From positions 1 to 33,166 of the forward strand of contig CAAGBQ010000043.1 in the NCBI GenBank assembly GCA_900768105.1: 33,166 nucleotides of DNA, read 5' to 3'. Below, one piece after another: positions 7,213 through 14,155 of the stretch; the first letter of the stretch is position 1, and every line of letters begins with the position of its first letter. The notes beneath the pieces are model-generated. The model was not told the origin of the DNA. It saw only the letters and a program-made list of their open reading frames with translations, and searched no databases. A program made the translations under genes and the position numbers. Origin of the DNA: Oscillospiraceae bacterium (GTDB lineage Bacteria; Bacillota; Clostridia; Oscillospirales; Ruminococcaceae).

Positions 7213-7236
7213 AAATTTGCATTATTATGCATATTT
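7213..7236. promoter_or_regulatory. Inverted repeat upstream of the DASS permease, candidate operator
   Basis: AAATTTGCAT-TATT-ATGCATATTT is a 10-bp inverted repeat with one mismatch. It overlaps a possible -35 box (TTTACA, 7234-7239) whose -10 candidate TATATT (7255-7260) lies only 15 bp away, so the promoter itself is uncertain. Nothing else is evident between the terminator at 7069 and the permease start at 7310. Confidence 0.35.
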
Positions 7237-7309
7237 ACAAGTAAGCAAAGATGATATATTACATTTTTAACAGAAAAAATGTCGTTTTATAAATAACGGA
7301 GGTGCAGTT

Positions 7310-8590
7310 ATGAGCACGAGTACAATCGCTATTATCATAGCGGTTATAACGGTTATCCTGTTCGCTTCGGAAAAGCTGCCGCTTTCTGTCGTTGCAATTC
7401 TTTCGATGTTGGCAATGGCCTTTACAAATTGCATAACCTTTACCGAGGCCTTTTCCGGATTTTCGAATACCGCAACGCTGATGATAATCGGAACAGGAAT
7501 TATCGGAGAAGCCTTTTTTACAACGGGACTTTCCGAAAAAATGGGCAATGCCTTTTTGAGCATGAAAAAGGTGAACGAAAAGAACTTTATAATTCTTGCC
7601 GTGCTCTTGAGCTTTGTGCTTTCAACATTCCTTAATGCTCTGATTGTAATGGCGCTGTTTATGCCGATAATAGATGTTATTGCGGCACAGTCAAAAGGCG
7701 AATTTACAAGAAAAAACACCTATCTCCCAATCGGCATTGCCGCAGTATTCGGAGGGAACTTGAGCGTGGTTGGCTCAACATCAATGCTCAATGCCTCCGC
7801 AATGCTTGAAGAGTCTTATTATGGGAAAGCAATGAACTTTTTCGAGCCTGCGAAGCTTGGTCTTCCCGGTGTAATAGTGTGCTTGCTTATTTTCCTTATT
7901 TTCGGAACAAAACTCCAGAAGAAATTTTTTGATTTCGATGATCTTACTCCGAATGAACCGGTTGCCGCAATGGCTTCCGGTACCAAAAGTATAAATGTTC
8001 CCGCATGGAAGCGCTGGTTTGTTCTTTCGGTAATGTTTCTCTGCATTGTCGGCTTTGTGGTTGGACTTAACTATGGTGCAGTTGCGCTTCTTGGCGGATG
8101 CGCTGTAATCGCGGCAGGCTGCATAAATATGAAGCAGGCAATCCGCGGAATAAGCTGGGAAGCCGTACTTGTAGTAGCAGGTACCCTCGGTTTTGCGAAG
8201 GGCGTTGAATACAGCGGTGCAGGTCAAAAGATAACGGATGCAATGCTTTCCGCCTTCGGACCTCTCGGAAAATCTCCCGGTGCAATGTGCATTGCAATGC
8301 TGCTTATTACAACCATTCTTTCAAACTTTATGTCAAACAACGCCACTGTGGGTATCTGTGTGCCGATTTCTCTTTCGCTTGCGCAGACATTTGGAGCGAA
8401 CCCGATTCCGTTTGTTCTTTGCTGCGCAATCGGTGCAAACCTTTCCGTTGCAACGCCGATTTGTACCGCAACAATTACTATGACAACAGCGGCGGGATAT
8501 CGCTTTAAAGATTATGCGCGTTTCGGCGGGCTTTTTAATCTGCTTGCATTTATTGCGACGGCAATAGTCGTATATTTCATTTATTTCTGA
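7310..8590 (+). CDS. Anion/carboxylate permease, DASS/SLC13 (ArsB/NhaD superfamily)
   Basis: This 426-residue membrane protein has about eleven to twelve hydrophobic segments and resembles sodium- or proton-coupled di/tricarboxylate and sulfate permeases. Repeated hairpin motifs typical of the superfamily are visible: the conserved GGNLSVVGSTSMLNASAML near residue 145, SNFMSNNATVGICVPISLSL near 340, and GANLSVATPICTATITM near 385. GGAGG precedes the ATG. It is monocistronic, closed by the terminator at 8605-8643, and lies beside the LysR gene and the PrpD-SDR-hydrogenase genes. A carboxylate substrate is likely by family and neighbourhood, but the exact compound cannot be read from sequence. 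Confidence 0.85.
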   Translation: MSTSTIAIIIAVITVILFASEKLPLSVVAILSMLAMAFTNCITFTEAFSGFSNTATLMIIGTGIIGEAFFTTGLSEKMGNAFLSMKKVNEKNFIILAVLLSFVLSTFLNALIVMALFMPIIDVIAAQSKGEFTRKNTYLPIGIAAVFGGNLSVVGSTSMLNASAMLEESYYGKAMNFFEPAKLGLPGVIVCLLIFLIFGTKLQKKFFDFDDLTPNEPVAAMASGTKSINVPAWKRWFVLSVMFLCIVGFVVGLNYGAVALLGGCAVIAAGCINMKQAIRGISWEAVLVVAGTLGFAKGVEYSGAGQKITDAMLSAFGPLGKSPGAMCIAMLLITTILSNFMSNNATVGICVPISLSLAQTFGANPIPFVLCCAIGANLSVATPICTATITMTTAAGYRFKDYARFGGLFNLLAFIATAIVVYFIYF

Positions 8591-8604
8591 TAATTGCGAA
8601 TGGT

Positions 8605-8643
8605 AAAAAGCACTGTGTTCATTTTGAGCACAGTGCTTTTTTC
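8605..8643. terminator. Terminator after the permease, shared TTCA/TGAGCAC core
   Basis: A 17-bp stem (8605-8621 with 8625-8641, one G-T pair) with a TTT loop has an A run on one side and a T run on the other. It can serve both the permease and the convergent LysR gene. Its core GTGTTCA-TTT-TGAGCAC is a near copy of the terminators at 981 and 23620. Confidence 0.9.
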
Positions 8644-8653
8644 TGCAAGTATA

Positions 8654-9556
8654 TTAAACAGTTTCGGAAAATGGATTTACGCCCTCAATTTCGATAACCG
8701 CTTCTTTAAGGCAGCGGATAAATTCGATAAGCTCGTCCGATTTCGGTTTGTTTTGGGTCGCGTAGTAAACAACGCGGCTTGGTGGCGGGTTTTTACACTC
8801 CACAAGCCTTCCGTTTCCGCGGCGGACTACATTTTTTGCAACCGTGGTGGGAACAAACGCCCAGTTATCGGACATAAGAGGGAAGGCGCCATAAAAAGAA
8901 AACTTGTCAAGATAATATCTCGGCGGGTCGTTGTTCGGAAACCAAAAGGAATGCCACGAACGGAAGTCGGAGGTGGACATAACGCAGATTTCCTTTTCAG
9001 AATCAAGGTCGGATGGAATTATGCCATCCTCATATGGCGCATTAAGCCCGCAAACAAGGCGAAGGGGTTCGGTATAAAGCTGCTCGATATCAACAAGGGG
9101 AGAATATTACGGGGTTCTTGCGCAAAGACCGACATCAAGATTTCCGATTTCAACGGCGGTTATGCAATCTCTTGATAAAAATGTGCTGCAAATAAGGTGA
9201 ACATCCGGATTCTCCTTGGAAAATTTTTCATAAACGACAGGCATAATATAACTGTTTATGCTGTCGGGCGACGCAATGCGCAGAGTTTTGGTGGTTTTGG
9301 AGGTGGGAAGGGCTTTTGCCTCTTCCCAAAGCAGCTTCCATTTTTGGGCAATGGAGTAGAACTTCTTTCCGTATTCGGTAAGCTGGATGTTTCTTACTCC
9401 TTTTTGGTGGATGATAAGCTGGTAACCGAGGGATTTCTCAAGAGCAAGGATTCTTCTGCTTAATGCGGACTGTGTTATCCCAAGGGAATCTGCGGCAACA
9501 GTTATGCTTTGCATTTCTGCAATTGCAAAGAAAGCGTCAACTTCAAAATCTGTCAT
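8654..9556 (-). pseudogene. LysR-family transcriptional regulator interrupted by an in-frame TAA
   Basis: The first 149 residues hold a complete LysR helix-turn-helix (FFAIAEMQSITVAADSLGITQSALSRRILALE) and the first part of the effector domain, ending at TAA (9107-9109). The same frame continues without further damage to 8654 (about 150 more residues: YSPLVDIEQLYTEPLRLVCG and so on), and together they give the normal LysR length of 300. The lesion is a single codon, compatible with one base change from TAT or TAC. The N-terminal half alone would bind DNA but lack most of its ligand domain. The start has an AAGGAAG RBS. It could be a recent pseudogene, a strain polymorphism or a base-call error. 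Confidence 0.85.
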
Positions 9557-9614
9557 ATCAAACTTCCTTTCGGATAAAAATGAATATATATTGCAGTGAA
9601 TAATTTCGGCGTAA

Positions 9615-9638
9615 ATAATTTATTACCGAATAAATTAT
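9615..9638. promoter_or_regulatory. Perfect AT-rich palindrome upstream of the LysR gene, candidate operator
   Basis: ATAATTTATT-ACCG-AATAAATTAT has two perfect 10-bp arms and lies 59-82 bp before the LysR start codon. LysR regulators usually autoregulate through interrupted palindromes at this distance, so this is a good candidate binding site. Stem composition without GC argues against a terminator. Confidence 0.5.
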
Positions 9639-9640
9639 AT

Positions 9641-9985
9641 TCAATCGACATTATTTCTGTCAAGCACGGGGCGGCAATTTTCACCGAATTCTTTGCCAAA
9701 TTCAAAGGCAGAGCGCAAATCGGCGGGGAAGTGCTCATTGCGATAGGCGCGCTTTTTGCTTTCATCCCACATAGAGCAGGCATATTTGCCATAATCGCTG
9801 TACTGATATGTAAAATATGAGCAGAGAACCTTCGGTTCGTATGTAAAAACACGCTTAGAAAAGCTTATTGATATGTGTTTGCACCTTGAAGAAGTTGAGG
9901 ACATCAGAGACATAATCACTCTTTGTTCCTGATTTATCGGAAATCCGAATATCGTGTAAGAGGAGGATGGGCCGGACAAGCCCAT
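9641..9985 (-). pseudogene. Relic of a flavodoxin-family/NADPH-dependent FMN reductase C-terminus
   Basis: The minus-strand frame ends with a convincing protein tail, VLCSYFTYQYSDYGKYACSM, followed by WDESKKRAYRNEHFPADLRS and AFEFGKEFGE (about 9641-9850). To my eye this matches the C-terminal pattern (DYSKY..., R..FP.D...A...GK) of clostridial flavodoxin-family proteins. The 40 or so residues before it do not look like that family, and the N-terminal flavin-binding part is absent. I therefore read it as the remnant of a deleted gene upstream of the LysR gene. Family assignment is from memory of the motif and is uncertain. Confidence 0.4.
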
Positions 9986-9989
9986 CCTC
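9963..9989 (+). other. Strong hairpin upstream of prpD without a T tract
   Basis: GAGGATGGGC (9963-9972) pairs with GCCCATCCTC (9980-9989) around a 7-nt loop. The following bases are GATTATATGATATTA, so it is not a typical terminator. A possible -10 box TATGAT (9996-10001) follows, with no good -35 box. It may be a structured leader element or an operator. The rest of 9557-10031 holds only the relic and palindrome noted above. Confidence 0.4.
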
Positions 9990-10031
9990 TGATTATATGA
10001 TATTACAAAAACTCATAACAGGAGAGAAAAA

Positions 10032-11429
10032 ATGGACTGTATATACGAACTTGCGAAATTCTGCATAGAAACTCCCTATGAAGATATTCCTAAAAAGACT
10101 ATCGAAAATGCAAAGAAACTTGTACTTGATATAATTGCCACAATAACGGCAGGTTCCACCGCCGCAATTTGTCCGGAGGTTGCCGCAAAATTTATTGATT
10201 GGGGCGGGAAAGAGGAAAGTAATGTTTTGGTTTATTCAAAAAGGCTTCCCGCACCGGCAGCGGCAATGGTAAACGGAACAATGGCTCATGCAAGAGATTT
10301 TGACGATACGCACGATAACGCGGTTATTCATACCGGTGTTTCCGTAATTCCTACGGCGATTGCCGTTGCGGAAGCAAACGGAAACACCTCCGGAAAGGAT
10401 TTTCTCAAAGCGGTCGTTATGGGCGTTGATGTTTTCACCCGTCTTACCTACGGTGCGGGGCTTACCGTTTTCCAAAGCGGATTTATGTATACTTCACTTT
10501 TTGCATATTTTGCTTCCGCCATTGCGGCAAGCATCGTTGACGGCCATAATACCGAACAGGCGGTAAATACCTGCGGCATTGTATTAAGTCAGGCCTCCGG
10601 AATACTTCAGACCATAATGGATTCCGCGCTTACAAAAAGAATGCAGCCCGGATTTGCCGCACAGGCGGCTTCTCAAGCCGCATTCCTTACCGACATCGGC
10701 GTGACCGGCTGCAAAGATGTGCTTGAAGGACCGAAAGGCTTTTATCAAGTATATTTCCGCGGAAATTATCACCGTGAAAACATTCTTAAAAATCTTGGCA
10801 AAACATGGTACATTGATGAGTTTGCATATAAGCCTTATCCTTGCTGCCGCTATACTCACAGCGGAATTGACGGAATCAAAAAAATTATGCGCGAGCACAA
10901 TGCAAATGCGGATAATATAGTTTCCATTGATGTGGGTACCACGGAGCAGGTAGGCTTTTCCGTATGCAATCCAATAGAAAAGAGGAGGCATCCGCAATGT
11001 GTTGTTGACGCACAATTTTCTATTCCGTTTACCATGGCTTCTGCAATCATAAACGGCAATGTCGACCTTTCTACCTTTGAGGAAAAGAATTTTGACGACG
11101 AAAAAATCCTTGCGCTTACCTCAAAGATTAACCCTTATATTGACGAGGAAATCGAGAAAAAATACAGCGGTTGTGCGCCAACCAGAGTAGTTGTTCACAC
11201 TGCCGAAGGTGATTTTGAGGACTGTGTTGTAATTCCGAAGGGAAGTCCGGAAAACCCGATGAGCATCGACGAAATACTTGAAAAGCTTAACGGAACAAAA
11301 GCATATGCCGCATATCCGGTTAAGGACGGTGCGTTTGAAGAAATTGTTGAAACGGTAAAGAAGCTCGAAGAATATGATAATGTAAAGATTCTTATGGATA
11401 AGCTTCATAATGCATATAAAATTGACTGA
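10032..11429 (+). CDS. MmgE/PrpD family protein (2-methylcitrate dehydratase-like lyase)
   Basis: This 465-residue protein belongs to the MmgE/PrpD family, which includes 2-methylcitrate dehydratase, cis-aconitate decarboxylase and iminodisuccinate epimerase. The N-terminal helical domain contains VLDIIATITAGS near residue 35 and the active-site region NGTMAHARDFDDTHDNAVIHTG near 80, where the His and Asp residues are typical. YKPYPCCRYTHSGIDGI near 265 is the second conserved block. AGGAG precedes the ATG. It is the first gene of a co-directional run with an SDR, a flavoprotein and a hydrogenase. No citrate synthase or methylisocitrate lyase is present, so a full methylcitrate cycle is not indicated and the substrate is open. 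Confidence 0.85.
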   Translation: MDCIYELAKFCIETPYEDIPKKTIENAKKLVLDIIATITAGSTAAICPEVAAKFIDWGGKEESNVLVYSKRLPAPAAAMVNGTMAHARDFDDTHDNAVIHTGVSVIPTAIAVAEANGNTSGKDFLKAVVMGVDVFTRLTYGAGLTVFQSGFMYTSLFAYFASAIAASIVDGHNTEQAVNTCGIVLSQASGILQTIMDSALTKRMQPGFAAQAASQAAFLTDIGVTGCKDVLEGPKGFYQVYFRGNYHRENILKNLGKTWYIDEFAYKPYPCCRYTHSGIDGIKKIMREHNANADNIVSIDVGTTEQVGFSVCNPIEKRRHPQCVVDAQFSIPFTMASAIINGNVDLSTFEEKNFDDEKILALTSKINPYIDEEIEKKYSGCAPTRVVVHTAEGDFEDCVVIPKGSPENPMSIDEILEKLNGTKAYAAYPVKDGAFEEIVETVKKLEEYDNVKILMDKLHNAYKID

Positions 11430-11460
11430 TTTTTTATTTATTGAATTGAGGTAAAATAAA

Positions 11461-12249
11461 ATGAAACAGTATGAACTTGAAGGAAAAACCGCAATAGTTA
11501 CCGGCGGCGCAGCCGGAATTGGCAGAGCCATTGTAGAAACCTATGCCCGTGAGGGTGCAAATGTTGTTTTCACAGATCTTTTTCAGGAAAATGTTGATAA
11601 AGCCGTTGAGGAAATAAACGCCCTTGGCTATAAAGGCAAGGTAATAGGCGTTGTTGCAAACTCCGCTATTGAGGCAGATGCGGAAAAAGCTTTTAATACT
11701 ACCATTGACACTTTCGGTCAGCTTGATATAATGGTAAATAACGCGGGCATATCCAAAAGATTTGCCCTTGAATGTACCACCAACGATGAATGGAACAGCA
11801 TTATTGATGTCGACCTTACCGGTCCGATGTATTATATCCGCCTTGCGCTTCGGCATATGCTTGAAAGAAAGAGCGGTTCCATAATCACTGTTTCTTCCGC
11901 AATGGGCGTTCGCTATGCCGGTGGTACCGCATATGTTTCCGCAAAATCCGGTGTAATCGGTCTTACAAGAAGCGTAGCGTTCCGCGGCGTTGACGACGGC
12001 GTCCGCGCAAACTGCATTTGTCCCGGTCATGTTGAAACTCCTATGGCAATGGCTGTTAAAAAGCAGCTTGCAAACGATGACAGAACTCCTATGAGCAGGT
12101 TCACCGACAGATATGTAAACCGTGATGAAAAGCTTTATGTTCCCGCGGAGCAGATTGCAAACGCCGCGCTTTACCTTGCCAGTGATATGTCCAAATCCGT
12201 TACCGGTCAGACCATTACCGTTGACGCCGGTATGTTTATGCCTTTCTGA
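11461..12249 (+). CDS. Short-chain dehydrogenase/reductase (FabG-like SDR)
   Basis: This 262-residue classical SDR begins 31 nt after prpD and is likely cotranscribed with it. The cofactor-binding motif TGGAAGIG is near residue 15 and an aspartate at the end of beta-2 (VVFTDLF near 39) favours NAD over NADP. NNAGISKR lies near 93, and the catalytic Ser plus YVSAK near 157-161 complete the active site. The C-terminal AAL..ASD..SVTGQTITVDAG block is standard. It probably oxidises or reduces a hydroxy/keto acid related to the PrpD substrate, but that is inferred from gene order alone. Confidence 0.87.
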   Translation: MKQYELEGKTAIVTGGAAGIGRAIVETYAREGANVVFTDLFQENVDKAVEEINALGYKGKVIGVVANSAIEADAEKAFNTTIDTFGQLDIMVNNAGISKRFALECTTNDEWNSIIDVDLTGPMYYIRLALRHMLERKSGSIITVSSAMGVRYAGGTAYVSAKSGVIGLTRSVAFRGVDDGVRANCICPGHVETPMAMAVKKQLANDDRTPMSRFTDRYVNRDEKLYVPAEQIANAALYLASDMSKSVTGQTITVDAGMFMPF

Positions 12250-12268
12250 TTAAGCATATGAACCAAAA

Positions 12269-12298
12269 GAATGTGCGGCGCTTTGCCGCCGCACATTC
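12269..12298 (+). other. Intercistronic hairpin between the SDR and the flavoprotein gene
   Basis: A perfect 12-bp GC-rich stem (12269-12280 with 12287-12298) with a 6-nt loop is followed by GCAAAATATAATTTT instead of a T run. It may tune the relative expression of the two halves of the operon by partial termination or mRNA processing. Confidence 0.5.
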
Positions 12299-12328
12299 GC
12301 AAAATATAATTTTGGGGGAGAAATTACA

Positions 12329-14155
12329 TTGAACAGACTTGAAATAACTGCTTCCGATAAAGCACAGTCTGCGCTTGAAAAGATTTATTCCGATGTTGAA
12401 CGCAGGATGGAAGCTTCTCCGGTGGGGAATTGTCCGGTTGAGCTTACAAGCGCATTTGTAAAGCTTTGTCTTGCCCAAAGCTGCGGAAAGTGCGTTCCGT
12501 GCAGAGTCGGACTTGATAAGCTTGCCGCGCTTATGGACGGAATCCTTGAAGGAGAGGGAAGCGAACGCGACCTTGAGCTTATAAAAAACACTGCTCTTGC
12601 AATTTATGATACCTCCGATTGCGCTATCGGTTTTCAAACGGCAAAATTTGTCCTTGATAACTTCGCCGCATTTAAAGACGACTATATTTCACATATAAAA
12701 AGCGGTTGCTGCACCGCAAACTTTGCAAGCGTACCCTGTGTACAGCGCTGCCCCGCCCATGTTGATATTCCGGGCTACATAGCGCTTGTTGCAGAACAGA
12801 GATATGCCGATGCGGTTCGCCTTATCCGCAAGGATAACCCATTCCCGGCAGCTTGTGCGCTTATTTGCGAGCACCCCTGCGAGCACCATTGCAGAAGGAC
12901 TCTTGTGGATGATGCCGTTAATATCCGCGGAATTAAGCGTGTTGCGGTAGACAACGCCGGAAAGGTTCCTGCGCCGGAATGTGCGAAGCCTACGGGAAAA
13001 ACCGTTGCCGTTGTAGGCGGCGGCCCTTCCGGACTTACGGCGGCATATTTTCTTTCTCTTATGGGTCATAAAGTTACCGTTTTTGAAAAGCGCAAACGCC
13101 TTGGCGGAATGCTCCGCTACGGAATTCCGTGCTACCGCTTGCCGGATTCTTACCTCGACGCAGATATAGACTGCATCCTTTCCACCGGTGTGGAGGTCAA
13201 ATACGGTGTGCGTATCGGAAAAGATTACACCATAGAGAAGCTTCGCAGCGAATATGACAGCGTATACATCGCAATCGGTGCCCATGCGGACAAAAAGCTC
13301 GGAATAGAGGGCGAGGACAGCGAAGGCGTAATTTCCGCGGTAGAGCTTCTCGGCGGAATCGGCGACGGCGGAAAACCTGACTTCACCGGTAAAAATGTAG
13401 TTATTGTTGGCGGAGGAAATGTCGCCATGGATGCAACAAGAACCTCCATGCGCCTTGGCGCAAAAAGCGTAAAGTGCGTTTATCGCCGCAGAACCGAGGA
13501 TATGACTGCACTTCCCGAAGAAGTTGAAGGCGCAATGGCAGAGGGCTGCGAAATAGTTACCCTTATGGCTCCGGTTCGAGTAGAAAGCGAAAACGATAAG
13601 GTTGCAGGGCTTGTTGTAAAGCCGCAGGTTATCGGTGAAGTAAAACGCGGCAGACCCGCGCCTTATGCCGCCGACCTTCCGGAACAGGTAATTCCCTGCG
13701 ACATTATAATTGTTGCCATCGGTCAAGCAATCGAATCTGCCGACTTTGAAGCGGAGGGCGTTCCTACCAAATGGGGCTGTATGATTACAGACCCCGCCGC
13801 TAAAATCACCGATAAAGACGGAGTATTTGCCGGCGGCGATGCTGTTTCCGGTCCGGCAACCGTAATTCGTGCAATAGAGGCGGGTAAAGTTGCCGCCGCA
13901 AATATAGACGAATATCTCGGCTTCCGTACGGATATTTCAGCATTGGTAAAGGTTCCGGCGGCAAGCTGGCATTTTAAAAACCCATGCGGAAGAGTAAATA
14001 TGAGCGAAAGACCCGCCGATGAGCGCAAAAATGATTTTACTCTTATGGAAAAATGCATGACAAGGGAAGAGGCAATGCAGGAATGTTCACGCTGTCTGCG
14101 CTGCGACCACTTCGGTCATGCGGGATTTAAAGGAGGCAGAGAGTGCAAATGGTAA
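12329..14155 (+). CDS. Hydrogenase-associated flavoprotein: NuoF-type 4Fe-4S domain fused to a GltD/NfnB-like FAD oxidoreductase
   Basis: This 608-residue protein has an unusual domain order. Residues 1-125 resemble the C-terminal iron-sulfur domain of NuoF/HydB (SCGKCVPCRVG with C52, C55, C58, and C98). Residues 130-220 are a Fer4_20 domain with C137, C141, C176, C180, C184 and C188. Residues 225-520 are the FAD/NAD(P)H module with VAVVGGGPSG and VVIVGGGNVAMD, as in the small subunit of glutamate synthase and in NfnB. A Cys-rich tail (CSRCLRC) closes the chain. The FMN and NADH domain of NuoF is missing. It starts with TTG after GGGGGAG and overlaps hydA, so it is very likely the electron-transfer partner of the hydrogenase, linking NAD(P)H to it. 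Confidence 0.88.
   Translation: MNRLEITASDKAQSALEKIYSDVERRMEASPVGNCPVELTSAFVKLCLAQSCGKCVPCRVGLDKLAALMDGILEGEGSERDLELIKNTALAIYDTSDCAIGFQTAKFVLDNFAAFKDDYISHIKSGCCTANFASVPCVQRCPAHVDIPGYIALVAEQRYADAVRLIRKDNPFPAACALICEHPCEHHCRRTLVDDAVNIRGIKRVAVDNAGKVPAPECAKPTGKTVAVVGGGPSGLTAAYFLSLMGHKVTVFEKRKRLGGMLRYGIPCYRLPDSYLDADIDCILSTGVEVKYGVRIGKDYTIEKLRSEYDSVYIAIGAHADKKLGIEGEDSEGVISAVELLGGIGDGGKPDFTGKNVVIVGGGNVAMDATRTSMRLGAKSVKCVYRRRTEDMTALPEEVEGAMAEGCEIVTLMAPVRVESENDKVAGLVVKPQVIGEVKRGRPAPYAADLPEQVIPCDIIIVAIGQAIESADFEAEGVPTKWGCMITDPAAKITDKDGVFAGGDAVSGPATVIRAIEAGKVAAANIDEYLGFRTDISALVKVPAASWHFKNPCGRVNMSERPADERKNDFTLMEKCMTREEAMQECSRCLRCDHFGHAGFKGGRECKW

Noticed and set aside
9107..9109. Recoding of TAA as an amino acid in the LysR gene
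   Set aside because: TAA functions as a normal stop in many genes of this window (for example trpX and prpD neighbours), and no selenocysteine or pyrrolysine codon is involved; nonsense mutation or error is simpler.
9807..9933. Plus-strand frame ending in LIDMCLHLEEVEDIRDIITLCS, protein-like in composition
   Set aside because: No start codon or RBS, short, and antisense to the flavodoxin-like relic. It may be another gene fragment but I cannot assign it.
12689..13726. 345-residue minus-strand frame opposite the flavoprotein gene
   Set aside because: Shadow of a coding gene whose plus-strand motifs (NuoF Cys, FAD, NAD(P) sites) are all intact.
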